From the NCBI GenBank assembly GCA_021848345.1, contig JAJZUV010000019.1, positions 1 to 59,889 on the forward strand: a stretch of 59,889 nucleotides of DNA, written 5' to 3'. The notes beneath the pieces are model-generated. The model did not search any database and was not told the DNA's origin. It saw only the letters and a program-made list of their open reading frames with translations. This stretch comes from Pseudomonadota bacterium. Its GTDB lineage: Bacteria; Pseudomonadota; Gammaproteobacteria; Burkholderiales; Burkholderiaceae_C. The position numbers and the translations under genes were made by a program. This document shows, one piece after another, positions 9,353-18,075 of the stretch (the stretch's first letter is position 1; each line of letters starts with the position of its first letter).

Positions 9353-10093
9353 CTACAGCGACAGGCGCTTGAACATGCGCTCGGGGATGTGCTTGATCAC
9401 CAGCATGATCGGCCCCCAGAACCACGGCAGATAGGCGACGTCGCGTCGCCTGTCGATGGCGCGCACGATGCCTGCCGCCACCCGTTCGGGGGTCGCCCAC
9501 AACAGGCCCTTGCGCTCGAAGGCGGCCGTCATCGGCGTATCGACGAAACCGGGCTTGATGGTCAGCACCTGGACGCCCCGCCCGGCGAGCCGGTTGCGCA
9601 GGCCCTGCAGGAACAGCGCCAGCATGCCCTTGGCCGCGCCGTACACGTAGTTGCTCTGCCTTCCGCGGTCGCCGGCCACCGAGCCGATCGCGGCGATCGT
9701 GCCCCCGTCGGCGACCTGCTCGGCCGCCATGGAGGCCAGCACGATGGCACTGGTCGCGTTCGTGTGCATGGCGGCCAGCAGCGCCTCGGGCGAAGCCTCG
9801 CAGGCGCGCTGGTCCGGCAGGCTGCCGTGCGCGATCAGCACCACGTCGATGCTTCCCAGCTCCCCTTTCGCCTGCGCGTACAGGGCCTCGTGGCCTTCGA
9901 GCCGGTCCAGGTCCGCGCAGGCGAAGCCGATGGTGCGGCCGGGACCGCCGCGAACCCGCAGATCCGCGACCAGCGCGGCGAGTTTCTCCTGGTTGCGCCC
10001 GACCGCGAATACGTCGCAGCCGCGCGCGACCATCAATCGCGCCACCGCCTGCGCGATGGCCGAGGTGGCGCCGAAGATCAGGACCTTGTGCAT
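9353..10093 (-). CDS. dprE2: Short-chain dehydrogenase, DprE2-like
   Basis: 246 aa Rossmann-fold SDR. The nucleotide-binding turn is IFGATSAIAQAVA (6-18), and the catalytic Ser/Tyr/Lys lie in IGSVAGDRGRQSNYVYGAAKG (YxxxK). The pattern GATSAIA..., SNY.YG..KG and the hydrophobic C-terminal tail (WFWGPIMLVIKHIPERMF) fit decaprenylphosphoryl-2-keto-ribose reductase, DprE2. With DprE1 it epimerises polyprenyl-phosphoribose to polyprenyl-phosphoarabinose, here consuming NAD(P)H. It starts only 5 bp after the dprE1-like stop and is the last gene of a reverse-strand cassette. As an isolated SDR the call would be weak; the neighbour makes it good. Confidence 0.75.
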   Translation of the reverse strand: MHKVLIFGATSAIAQAVARLMVARGCDVFAVGRNQEKLAALVADLRVRGGPGRTIGFACADLDRLEGHEALYAQAKGELGSIDVVLIAHGSLPDQRACEASPEALLAAMHTNATSAIVLASMAAEQVADGGTIAAIGSVAGDRGRQSNYVYGAAKGMLALFLQGLRNRLAGRGVQVLTIKPGFVDTPMTAAFERKGLLWATPERVAAGIVRAIDRRRDVAYLPWFWGPIMLVIKHIPERMFKRLSL

Positions 10094-10098
10094 GGGTT

Positions 10099-11397
10099 TC
10101 AGGCGCGCACGCGCCTCCAGAAGTCCGACCCGAACCGCGGGTCGACGAAGCGGGAGAACTCCCCGGCGCGGGGATAGCCCAGCTCGAACATGGCGCCGGA
10201 CATGCGGGCATCCTTCGCCGGGTAGATGGCGCCGCCCGCCTCGCGCACGACGGCGTCCAGTTCCTCGAACAGGCGCAGGGTCGCGTCGCCGCGATTCGGG
10301 AAGTCCAGTGCCAGCGTGGCACCCGGCCGCGCGAACGACAGCATGCCCAGGCTGGGCAGCGTGCCGAAGGTCTTCAGCACCGCGAGGAAGGATCCCTGCG
10401 CGCTGCGGGAGATGCGGCGCAGGAGCTCCGCGACCGCGTCGCGCTGCACGGCCGGCGGCACCACGCACTGGTACTGATAGAAGCCGCGCCGCCCGTAGAT
10501 GCGGTTCCAGTGCGCGACCCCATCCAGGGGATAGAAATACGGGACGTGGTGGGCCAAGGCGTCGCCCTCGCGGGCGCGCAGCCAGTACAGCTGGTTGAAG
10601 CCGCGCAGGGAGGCGGCATTCACCAGCGAGAACGGCGGCGTGAAGGGCATCGCGCGACGCTTCTCGCGCCACGCGGGAAGTTGCCGCTGCGGCGCGGCGT
10701 GGCGCGCGGCCATGAACACGCCGCGACCTTGCGCACCGCCCGAGGCTACGCAATCGATCCACGCCACGGTATAGGGCCAGTCGCGTTCCATCGCTCCGTT
10801 GAGTTCCCAGAACGCGTCGAGGTGGGGGAAGCGCCGGGTCCGCACCTGCATGAAGGGGTTGGCGATCGGCGCGAGCTGCAGTTCGGCCCAGGTGACCAGG
10901 CCGGTCAGGCCCAGCCCCCCGATGGTGGCGCCGAACCACTCGGGGTTCGAGTCGGGGCCGCACACCCGTCGCTCCCCCGAGCTTCGCAGCAATTCGAAGC
11001 CGCGCAGGTGGTGCGCGAAGCTTCCCGCGGCGTGGTGGTTCTTGCCATGCACGTCGTTGGCGATGGCCCCGCCCACGGTGACCTCGCGGGTCCCCGGCGT
11101 GACGGGCAGGAACCATCCCTGGGGCACGACGAGATCGAGGATTTCGCGCAGGGTCACACCGCTTTCGCAGCGCAGCACGCCGCTGCAGCGATCGAAGGCG
11201 ATGAAGCGATCCAGGCGCGCGGTATGCAGCAGCACCCCCCCGCCGTTGAGACAGACGTCTCCGTAGCTGCGCCCTCGGCCGAAGGGAAGGACCGGCCGTT
11301 CGGGCGGCAAGGCGAGCGCGGCGTCGCGGGAATCCGGCCGCGACACGGCGGCCGGCTCGGACGCCGTCAGGCGCCCCCAGCTGCGCCACGCGGTCAT
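10099..11397 (-). CDS. dprE1: FAD-dependent polyprenylphosphoryl-ribose oxidase, DprE1-like
   Basis: 432 aa VAO/PCMH-type flavoprotein. The FAD domain has PFGRGRSYGD (38-47) and the family-diagnostic GGAIANDVHGKNHH (109-122); His117 corresponds to the FAD-contacting histidine of mycobacterial DprE1. The substrate domain ends with IYPAKDAR, where Lys395 corresponds to the catalytic lysine (Lys418 in M. tuberculosis). The cysteine attacked by benzothiazinones in mycobacteria (Cys387) aligns with Ala363 here (TLALDFP). Expected role: oxidise C2 of polyprenyl-phosphoribose before reduction by the next gene's product. It lies 22 bp after the flippase-like gene. Confidence 0.82.
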   Translation of the reverse strand: MTAWRSWGRLTASEPAAVSRPDSRDAALALPPERPVLPFGRGRSYGDVCLNGGGVLLHTARLDRFIAFDRCSGVLRCESGVTLREILDLVVPQGWFLPVTPGTREVTVGGAIANDVHGKNHHAAGSFAHHLRGFELLRSSGERRVCGPDSNPEWFGATIGGLGLTGLVTWAELQLAPIANPFMQVRTRRFPHLDAFWELNGAMERDWPYTVAWIDCVASGGAQGRGVFMAARHAAPQRQLPAWREKRRAMPFTPPFSLVNAASLRGFNQLYWLRAREGDALAHHVPYFYPLDGVAHWNRIYGRRGFYQYQCVVPPAVQRDAVAELLRRISRSAQGSFLAVLKTFGTLPSLGMLSFARPGATLALDFPNRGDATLRLFEELDAVVREAGGAIYPAKDARMSGAMFELGYPRAGEFSRFVDPRFGSDFWRRVRA

Positions 11398-11419
11398 GGA
11401 AGGACCCTCCCCGCTACGC

Positions 11420-12376
11420 TCATGCCGCCGCCTCCGGCGGCTTGCGCATGCCGGTCAGCGCCATCAGGCCCAAGGCCACGGCGAACCACAGGGTCGCCAG
11501 ACGGATCAGCACGGTCACGGCCACGGCCTGCGGAAGCGCCACGCCCTTGAGCAGCAGCAAGGCCACCATCGCGGCCTCGGTGCCTCCCAGGCCGCCCGGC
11601 AGCAGGCTCACGCTGCCGGCGATCATGGACGCCGCGTAGACGAACACGGTGTACCCCAGGGTCAGGTGCATGCCCAGGCGCGCGCACAGCACGTGGAAGG
11701 CGAGGGCCTCGGCACTCCACGCGAGCAGGCTGAGCACGGTGGAGGCCATCAGCAGGCGCGGCGTGTGGCAGCGGCGCGCCTGGCGCAGCAGATGCACCAG
11801 ATGGCGCAACAGATGCCCGACGCGACCCTGCAGCGGCGCGGCCCACGCGGCCACCCGGACCTGCCAGGCCGGCCAGCCCAGCAGGGCCAGCGCCGCGACG
11901 ATGCCCGCCATCGAGAGCAGCACCAGGACATGCAGGCGCGGGTCGAGATCCAGCCCGGGCAGGCACAGGGCCACGATCGCGACGAGGTCCGACAGGCGCT
12001 CGCTGAACATGGCCGCCAGCGCGCTCGCGTAGTCCACGCCATGGCGCCGGAGGAACACGGCGCGGATCGCCTCTCCGGCCTTGCCCGGCGTGGTGGTCAG
12101 CGCGAAGCCGGTCAGGTAGATGCGCGCATGCTCGAGCACCGGCACGCGATGCCCCATCGAGCGCATATAGATCTGCCAGCGCGTGAACCGCAGCAGGTAG
12201 TTCAGGGACGACATGCACAACGCGAAGGCCATGCCCGCCCATCCCGCCGCCTCGAGGCCCACGAGCACGCCGCGCCAACCGGTGAGGATCGACACCAGCA
12301 GGTAGCCGCAGGCCGCGACCACCACCGAGAGGACCACCACGCGCAGGCGCCAGCCGGAAACGTAGGCGGCCGTCAT
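11420..12376 (-). CDS. Flippase-like integral membrane protein (lysyl-PG synthase TM / UPF0104 family)
   Basis: 318 aa, about eight hydrophobic segments, no soluble domain. Typical family sequences are present: LLRFTRWQIYMRSMG (61-75), GFALTTTPGKAGEAIR, FSERLSDL and SLLPGGLGGTEAAM. Members include the membrane domain of MprF and AglD-like proteins, and several work with polyprenyl-linked sugars. Start ATG 12376 overlaps the stop of the ubiA-like gene (12373-12375), so they are translationally coupled. In this cassette it may move polyprenyl-phospho-arabinose across the membrane, or help transfer the sugar (inference). Confidence 0.72.
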   Translation of the reverse strand: MTAAYVSGWRLRVVVLSVVVAACGYLLVSILTGWRGVLVGLEAAGWAGMAFALCMSSLNYLLRFTRWQIYMRSMGHRVPVLEHARIYLTGFALTTTPGKAGEAIRAVFLRRHGVDYASALAAMFSERLSDLVAIVALCLPGLDLDPRLHVLVLLSMAGIVAALALLGWPAWQVRVAAWAAPLQGRVGHLLRHLVHLLRQARRCHTPRLLMASTVLSLLAWSAEALAFHVLCARLGMHLTLGYTVFVYAASMIAGSVSLLPGGLGGTEAAMVALLLLKGVALPQAVAVTVLIRLATLWFAVALGLMALTGMRKPPEAAA

Positions 12377-13251
12377 CGCAGGATCAGCACGCTGAGCAGC
12401 AACCAGCCGGCCGCGGTGGCGATCAGGTGCCGGTCGGCCAGCAGGTCGCGCGCCGTGTCGTTGCCCCCGGCGCGGTGGTGCAGCAGGTACAGGTAACGGA
12501 AGATCCCGTAGACCACGAACGGCAGGGTGTAGAAAAGAGCGTAGGAGCCGTGGATGCGCACGGTTTCCGGGCTCACCGTATACAGCCCGTAGCTCAGGAT
12601 CGCGCAGGCCGCGGTAATGCCCGTCAACTGATCCAGCATCGCGGGGCTGTAGTTCTCGAGCACGCGTCGCACCGTCGCACGATCGGCCAGGCCGGAGTTC
12701 TGCAACCGGATCAGTTCGGCCCGGCGCTTCGTGAACCCGAGAAACAGGGTCAACATCAGCCCGGTCAGCAGCAGCCACTGCGAGGGCGGGATGCCGATTC
12801 CGGCGGTTCCGATCAGGATGCGCAACATGAACCCGGCGGAGATCAGGAACACGTCGAGAATCACCACGTGCTTGAGGCGCAGCGAATAGGCCAGGTTGAG
12901 CCCGAGGTACAGCGCGATCATCAGCGCGGCCAGCCAGCCCAGGCTCAGCGCCGCCCCGAGGCCGAGCGCCGCAAGCACGCCGCACAGGGTCCAGGCGAGG
13001 GGCAGCGGCACCTCGCCCGACGCGATCGGCCGCCGGCATTTGGTCGGATGCGCCCGGTCGGACTCCACGTCGAAAATGTCGTTGAACACGTACACGCTGC
13101 TCGCCGCGAGACAGAACGCGACAAAGGCCACGCAAGCGTGGAACACATCGAGCAGGCCCGGGGACTGCCCGAACACGACACCCAGAACGACAAAACCGTT
13201 CTTGATGTACTGATGGGGACGCAGCAGTCGAACGATTGGGCTCATCTTCAT
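12373..13251 (-). CDS. UbiA-family prenyltransferase, decaprenyl-phosphate phosphoribosyltransferase-like
   Basis: 292 aa, about nine hydrophobic segments. The first Asp-rich motif is NDIFDVESDRAHPTK, followed by RPIASGEV; this is close to the mycobacterial Rv3806c (DPPR synthase) pattern as I recall it and unlike quinone-type UbiA proteins. The second loop has LDVFLISAGFMLR and GFTKRRAEL. Expected reaction: PRPP plus polyprenyl phosphate to polyprenyl-phospho-5-phosphoribose. Start ATG 13251 (MKMSPIV) fits the family N-terminus ...LLRPHQYIKN; a longer reading to 13368 adds an unconserved leader. First gene of the four-gene cassette. Confidence 0.8.
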   Translation of the reverse strand: MKMSPIVRLLRPHQYIKNGFVVLGVVFGQSPGLLDVFHACVAFVAFCLAASSVYVFNDIFDVESDRAHPTKCRRPIASGEVPLPLAWTLCGVLAALGLGAALSLGWLAALMIALYLGLNLAYSLRLKHVVILDVFLISAGFMLRILIGTAGIGIPPSQWLLLTGLMLTLFLGFTKRRAELIRLQNSGLADRATVRRVLENYSPAMLDQLTGITAACAILSYGLYTVSPETVRIHGSYALFYTLPFVVYGIFRYLYLLHHRAGGNDTARDLLADRHLIATAAGWLLLSVLILR

Positions 13252-13340
13252 GGCATCGAGGAAACCCGGCGGATGCGTATCGTTCCAGGCGGAGGTGCGG
13301 GCCGATGTTAGCAACGAACACGCAGAAGACTTGACGGTGG

Positions 13341-13374
13341 GCATGATTCGCCGGGGCCACGTCGGCAATCATGC
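13341..13374. promoter_or_regulatory. Nested inverted repeat in the divergent ubiA-like/puuC control region
   Basis: The 178-bp gap between the two divergent genes holds GCATGATT (13341-13348) and AATCATGC (13367-13374), a perfect 8-bp inverted repeat. Inside it lies a second one, GCCG (13350-13353) and CGGC (13363-13366), giving an almost continuous palindrome. This is a strong candidate binding site for a dimeric regulator serving puuC, the arabinose cassette, or both. No convincing -35/-10 pair was found around it. Confidence 0.45.
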
Positions 13375-13429
13375 GAAGATTGCACCTGCATGCGGCCAAG
13401 TCGCCGCGCCCCCGACCGAGGAGCCCCCG

Positions 13430-14944
13430 ATGAACCAACCCACTGCGCGCGATACCTGGCACGCCCGTGCCGCCGACCGCATCTCCGCCGGCATCGACGG
13501 CCGCCTGCTGATCGACGGGCACCGCTACCACGCGGTGGACGGGCGCTGCTTCGACTGCGTCTCCCCGCTGGACGGCAAGGTCATCGCCCGCGTGGCGCGC
13601 GGCCAGGCCGCCGACGTGGACCTGGCGGTGGCCAGCGCCCGCGCCGCCTTCGCCGACGGGCGCTGGAGCGCGCGCTCGCCGGCGGCGCGCAAGAAGGTGC
13701 TGCTGGCCTTCGCCGAGCGCATCCGCGCCGCGCGCGACGAACTCGCCTTGCTCGAGACCCTGGACATGGGCAAGCCCATCGCCGCCGCCCTCTCCGCCGA
13801 CGTGCCCGGCACCGCGCGCTGCATCCAGTGGTACGCCGAGGCCGTGGACAAGGTCTACGGCGAGATCGCCCCCACCGGGCGCGACGCGCTGGCGCTGGTC
13901 AGCCGCGAGCCGGTCGGCGTGGTGGGGGCCATCGTGCCCTGGAACTACCCGCTGCTGATGACCTCCTGGAAACTCGGCCCGGCGCTGGCCGCCGGCAACA
14001 GCGTGGTGCTCAAGCCCAGCGAGCGTTCCCCGCTGAGCGCGCTGCGCCTGGCCGAGCTCGCGCTGGAGGCCGGCCTGCCCGAAGGGGTGTTCAACGTGGT
14101 GCCCGGCTTCGGCGCCGAGGCCGGCGAGGCGCTCGCGCTGCACATGGACGTGGACGCCATCGGCTTCACCGGCTCCACGCGCACCGGCCGGCGCATGCTG
14201 GAGTACGCCGGGCGCAGCAACCTCAAGCGGGTGTTCAACGAACTCGGCGGCAAGTCGGCCAACATCGTGTTCGCGGATTTCGAGGACCTCGATCGCGCCG
14301 CCGCCACCGCGGCCGGCGCCATGTTCTACAACCAGGGCGAGTCCTGCAACGCGCCCTCGCGCCTGCTGGTGCAGGACAGCATCGCCGACGCTTTCGTCGA
14401 GCGCCTGGCCGCGCTGACCCCCGGCTACGCGCCCGGCGACCCGCTCGACCCCGCCACCCGGCTGGGCGCGCTGGTCGACGCGCAACAGACCGCCACCGTC
14501 ATGGAGTACATCCACAGCGGACTGCAGCAGGGCGCGCGCTGCGTGGCCGGCGGCGAGCAGGTGCTGCAGGAGACCGGCGGGCAGTTCGTCGCGCCCACCG
14601 TGTTCGACGGCGTGGACAACACCATGCGCATCGCCCGCGAGGAGATCTTCGGGCCGGTGCTGTCGGTGATCCGCTTCTCCACCGAGCAGGAGGCGCTGCG
14701 CATCGCCAACGATTCCAGCTACGGCCTGCACGCGGCGGTATGGACGCGCGGCCTGGACCGCGCGGTGCGGGTCTCGCGCGCGCTGCACGCCGGCACCGTG
14801 CACGTCAACGAATACGACGAGGACGACATCACCGTGCCCTTCGGCGGGGTCAAGCAGTCGGGCAACGGGCGCGACAAGTCGCTGCACGCGCTGGACAAGT
14901 ACTCCGAACTCAAGACCACCTGGATGCGCATCGACCCGGCCTGA
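13430..14944 (+). CDS. puuC: Aldehyde dehydrogenase, gamma-glutamyl-gamma-aminobutyraldehyde type (PuuC-like)
   Basis: 504 aa NAD(P)-dependent aldehyde dehydrogenase with the full active site: Glu271 in FNELGG, Cys306 in [10 protein letters not shown], the Rossmann loop [10 protein letters not shown] (245-254), and VPWNYPLLM. The [10 protein letters not shown] and [14 protein letters not shown] motifs fit the PuuC branch. Predicted role: oxidise the aldehyde made by the aminotransferase to gamma-Glu-GABA or GABA, feeding PuuD. Start ATG 13430 is used because the upstream in-frame stretch back to 13250 is unrelated control-region DNA. Its stop overlaps the queA start by 1 bp. Confidence 0.85.
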   Translation: MNQPTARDTWHARAADRISAGIDGRLLIDGHRYHAVDGRCFDCVSPLDGKVIARVARGQAADVDLAVASARAAFADGRWSARSPAARKKVLLAFAERIRAARDELALLETLDMGKPIAAALSADVPGTARCIQWYAEAVDKVYGEIAPTGRDALALVSREPVGVVGAIVPWNYPLLMTSWKLGPALAAGNSVVLKPSERSPLSALRLAELALEAGLPEGVFNVVPGFGAEAGEALALHMDVDAIGFTGSTRTGRRMLEYAGRSNLKRVFNELGGKSANIVFADFEDLDRAAATAAGAMFYNQGESCNAPSRLLVQDSIADAFVERLAALTPGYAPGDPLDPATRLGALVDAQQTATVMEYIHSGLQQGARCVAGGEQVLQETGGQFVAPTVFDGVDNTMRIAREEIFGPVLSVIRFSTEQEALRIANDSSYGLHAAVWTRGLDRAVRVSRALHAGTVHVNEYDEDDITVPFGGVKQSGNGRDKSLHALDKYSELKTTWMRIDPA

Positions 14945-16044
14945 TGTCCCACCCGAGCCCCACCCCCGCACTGCGTCCCGGCCAGTTCTCGCTGGCCGAC
15001 TTCGACTTCGACCTTCCGCTTGAGCTGATCGCGCAGCATCCGGCGCCCGAACGCAGCGCCAGCCGCCTGCTGGACGCGCGCGGCGACCTGCGCGACCGCG
15101 TGTACTCCGAGCTGCCCGCGCTGCTCGAGCCGGGCGACCTGATGGTGTTCAACGACACCCGGGTGATCAAGGCGCGCCTGTTCGGCGCCAAGGCCTCGGG
15201 CGGAGCGGTGGAACTGCTGGTCGAGCGCGTGCTGGACGGCCACGAGGTGATCGCCCACATGCGCGCCAGCCGCAAGCCCGCCCGGGGCAGCCGGCTGCTC
15301 ATGCAGGGCGGCTTCGAGGCCGAGGTGCTGGGCCGCTGGCCCGAGCCCGACGGCGCGCTGTTCCACCTGCGCCTGAGCGACGAACCCCACGCGCTGATGC
15401 AGGCCCACGGCCATGTGCCGTTGCCGCCCTACATCACCCACGCCGACGACGCCGACGACGCGCGGCGCTACCAGACCGTGTTCGCCCGCGTGCCCGGCTC
15501 GGTGGCCGCCCCCACCGCCGCGCTGCATTTCGACCAGGCGCTGCTGGAGCGGCTGCGCGAGCGCGGCGTGGGCAGCGCGCACCTGACCCTGCACGTGGGC
15601 GCCGGCACCTTCCAGCCGGTGAAGGTCGACGACCCTGCCCTGCACCACATGCACAGCGAACGCTTCGAGGTGCCGGGCGCCACGCTGCGGGCCATCGCCG
15701 AGACCCGCGCGCGCGGCGGTCGCGTGCTGGCGGTGGGCACCACCACGGTGCGCGCGCTGGAATCGGTGGCACGCGACCTCGGCCCCGAGGGCCTGGCCGC
15801 CGGCGCCGCGCGCGACTGGAGCGGCGAGACGGACATTTTCATCGCCCCGGGCCATCGCTTCGCCTGGATCGACCTGATGCTGACCAATTTCCATTTGCCG
15901 AAATCGACCCTGCTGATGCTGGTCAGCGCCTTCGCCGGCATGGAGCCGATCCGCCGCGCCTATGCGCATGCGGTGCGGGAGCGCTACCGGTTCTTCAGCT
16001 ATGGGGATGGGATGTTGCTGGGGTGCGACCGTGCGGGCGAGTAG
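14944..16044 (+). CDS. queA: S-adenosylmethionine:tRNA ribosyltransferase-isomerase
   Basis: 366 aa. Recognisable QueA blocks include [15 protein letters not shown] (20-34), [20 protein letters not shown], the long conserved centre [15 protein letters not shown], and the C-terminal FIAPGHRF / [20 protein letters not shown]. It transfers and isomerises the ribosyl part of SAM onto preQ1-tRNA to make epoxyqueuosine. The start codon overlaps the puuC stop (TGATG), which implies co-transcription with puuC although the functions are unrelated. Its usual partner tgt is 5.3 kb downstream. Confidence 0.95.
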   Translation: MSHPSPTPALRPGQFSLADFDFDLPLELIAQHPAPERSASRLLDARGDLRDRVYSELPALLEPGDLMVFNDTRVIKARLFGAKASGGAVELLVERVLDGHEVIAHMRASRKPARGSRLLMQGGFEAEVLGRWPEPDGALFHLRLSDEPHALMQAHGHVPLPPYITHADDADDARRYQTVFARVPGSVAAPTAALHFDQALLERLRERGVGSAHLTLHVGAGTFQPVKVDDPALHHMHSERFEVPGATLRAIAETRARGGRVLAVGTTTVRALESVARDLGPEGLAAGAARDWSGETDIFIAPGHRFAWIDLMLTNFHLPKSTLLMLVSAFAGMEPIRRAYAHAVRERYRFFSYGDGMLLGCDRAGE

Positions 16045-16088
16045 CGCCGGGGCGTCGCTGCGCAGGGGAAATGGGAAGCGCCCGGCGC
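16044..16088. terminator. Bidirectional hairpin between queA and the convergent hydrolase gene
   Basis: GCGCCGGG(G)CG at 16044-16054 pairs with CGCCCGGCGC at 16079-16088 (one bulged G), leaving a 24-nt loop. It fills the 48-bp gap between convergent genes, which is where a shared terminator is expected. No T-tract on either side. Confidence 0.5.
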
Positions 16089-16092
16089 GGAT

Positions 16093-17817
16093 TCAGATGC
16101 CGTGGACGAGGCGCTCGATGACCTCCAGCGCCCTCGGCCTCAGCCAATGGCGGTGCATGGGGTGATCCATGGCCTCGATCTCCCGCAGGTGCAGCCCTGG
16201 ACGCCCCAGCAGCAGGCGCAGGCGCCGGCCCATGCGGGTGCGCAGATGGACGATCCCCGGGTCCGCCTCGGCGAACAGCAGGCAGACCCCGATCCCCCGT
16301 CGCCGCAGCCGCGCCAGCAGCCGCGCGGCGCGCGGGCGCACGCCGATGACGTCGAGCAGCGACCAGAGATGCCAGGCGGCGCCCCGGGCTTCCCGGCGCG
16401 CCGCTCCGGGCTTGCGGAATTTCGACAACTCGATGGGCGTGGGGTCGCCGGGGCGCCAGTAGAGCTGGGGATTGATGGCCACGACCGCGTCGGCGCCGGC
16501 CGCTTCGGCCGCGTGCAACGCGATCCAGGCGCTGGCGCACAGTCCCAGCAGCACGACCCTGCCGAAGCCGCGTCCCCTGGCGAACTCCACGATGCGCGCG
16601 ACCTCGGCGAGCTGCTGCGAATCGTAGGGTCGAACCCGGCGCGAAGGCCCGCGAAGAGGGCTTTCGCCGATGCCCTGGAAGTTGACCCGCAAGGCCGGCG
16701 CGCCGCCCGCCGCGAGGGAGCGCGAAAACTCGACCCACAGACGTCCGGGCCCGACATGGTGCTCGGTTCCGCTGTTGAGAAAGACCAGCAGGCAGTCCCG
16801 GGAAGCGTCGCCCGCCGGCTGGCACAGCACCCCGTGCAGCCGGTCGGGCCCGACGCGCACGAAGCGCTCCTCGAGTCGCACGCCATCCCACACCAGCCGG
16901 GATCGATCCTGCTGCGCGACGGCCGGGGCGAGCTCATCGCCGGGCATGTCCGGCGCGGACGGCGTCCGCGCGAGCCAGTCCCGCAGCACCCGGAAGATGT
17001 CCGTGGGCACCTGGGCTTCCTCGGCGGCCCGTTCGATGAGCTCCGCGGTGCCGTCGACCGACAGGCACTCGACGGCCGCGCCTTGCGCGGACCAGCGCTC
17101 GGCCAGATCGCGGGCCTCCTCGCGTTCGGGGCGCCCCAGCACCAGGATGCGCCGCACGGGCGGAGCATCCTGGCCGAGAAGGTCCACGTCGGCCAGCGCG
17201 GCCAGCGTGCCGGCGCCATGCACCGTGCCGGCCACGCTGACGCTCGTGTCGTCGTGGCCTCCGTCGTCGCGGGGCGGCGGCGAAGCTGCGATCAGGCGCA
17301 GCCCGCGCACGAAGCGTCGGCCCTGCACGACCGGGTCCCAGAGGATCAACTGCCGCAGCGCCGGCGACGCCTGGCGGCAGGCATGCAGCGCCGCGAGACT
17401 GGCACCGAAGCGAAGGCCCAGCAAGGTCAACTCCCGCGCGTGCCCCTGCCCGAGCATGGTTCGACACGCCTCGTCGACGCTTCGCACCCATGCTTCCAGC
17501 CGATCCGGATCGCGGTGGTCGCCGGCGGAGTCGCCGGTGCCGTCGTAGTCGAATCGGAGCACGCTGAAGCCCATGTCGCAAAGCTGTCCCGCCAGGCTTC
17601 GCAAGGCAGCGTACGCGCTCCACATCTCATAGCCGATGGGCGGACAGATCACGATCGCCTGACCCCGAGCCCGCGCGGGCTCGGGCACGTGAAGCATCCC
17701 GCTAAGGCACCGTTCGGGGCGACCGAACCATACCGCGCGCGCGCGGTCCGGGGCATGCGGATCGGAGACGGGATGCTCCGTGGGAAGACTCGACAGCGTG
17801 TGGCACGGCGTTTGCAT
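16093..17817 (-). CDS. Two-domain alpha/beta hydrolase, exosortase-A-associated hydrolase pair fused (copy A)
   Basis: 574 aa, two alpha/beta-hydrolase domains in tandem. Domain 1 (about 30-285) has VICPPIGYE, RFDYDGTGDSAGD and an elbow GLRFG (134-138), where the nucleophile position is Arg136, not Ser. Domain 2 (about 310-574) has LNSGTEHHVGPGR, RVNFQGIGES and elbow GLCAS (425-429) with Cys427, plus a likely catalytic His in AMDHPMHRHW. Halves correspond to the hydrolase 2 and hydrolase 1 families of exosortase A (XrtA) loci. Start ATG 17817. Alone in its orientation, between queA and the deacetylase gene. Substrate unknown; an acyl-ester, thioester or acyl-transfer reaction is inferred. Confidence 0.75.
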   Translation of the reverse strand: MQTPCHTLSSLPTEHPVSDPHAPDRARAVWFGRPERCLSGMLHVPEPARARGQAIVICPPIGYEMWSAYAALRSLAGQLCDMGFSVLRFDYDGTGDSAGDHRDPDRLEAWVRSVDEACRTMLGQGHARELTLLGLRFGASLAALHACRQASPALRQLILWDPVVQGRRFVRGLRLIAASPPPRDDGGHDDTSVSVAGTVHGAGTLAALADVDLLGQDAPPVRRILVLGRPEREEARDLAERWSAQGAAVECLSVDGTAELIERAAEEAQVPTDIFRVLRDWLARTPSAPDMPGDELAPAVAQQDRSRLVWDGVRLEERFVRVGPDRLHGVLCQPAGDASRDCLLVFLNSGTEHHVGPGRLWVEFSRSLAAGGAPALRVNFQGIGESPLRGPSRRVRPYDSQQLAEVARIVEFARGRGFGRVVLLGLCASAWIALHAAEAAGADAVVAINPQLYWRPGDPTPIELSKFRKPGAARREARGAAWHLWSLLDVIGVRPRAARLLARLRRRGIGVCLLFAEADPGIVHLRTRMGRRLRLLLGRPGLHLREIEAMDHPMHRHWLRPRALEVIERLVHGI

Positions 17818-18075
17818 GGTTGAGGAACCATACACGATGCGCCGACGGCGCCTGTGCGGCGCACCATCGCCCTGGCGCGTCGATCGGTGCGATCGCGGGC
17901 CTTCGAGCCGCGCGCGCGCCGCCGCCGCGCCGGCTTGCTGCGCTGGATCAGGGATTGGGTTCTCGACCCCCGCCTGGGGGATAGGCATGCCAGGCGCCGC
18001 TTCGTATAGTCCGTCGCAGTCATGGGGGCTGCCGCCCGCCCGACTTGTATCCAATCGTAAACAGTGATCTCGATC
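17818..18075. promoter_or_regulatory. 258-bp divergent intergenic region between hydrolase A and deacetylase genes
   Basis: No gene. It contains a perfect short hairpin, CCCCC (17967-17971), GCCT, GGGGG (17976-17980), then palindromic GGCATGCC and GGCGCC. The sequence TATAGT near 18006-18011 could be a -10 for the deacetylase gene, but no good -35 sits at the right distance. Rest is GC-rich without recognisable features. Confidence 0.3.

Noticed and set aside
13250..13429. N-terminal extension of the PuuC-type dehydrogenase by 60 codons
   Set aside because: The extra residues match no family member, and the DNA holds a palindrome and the divergent promoter region.
12377..14971. Long reverse frame continuing upstream of the flippase-like protein through ubiA and puuC
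   Set aside because: Only the part from ATG 12376 has membrane segments and family motifs; the rest is out of frame in real genes.
17980..18000. GGCATGCCAGGCGC as a sigma54 site ahead of the deacetylase
   Set aside because: GG-N10-GC spacing exists but the -12 box is GCGC, far from TTGC.
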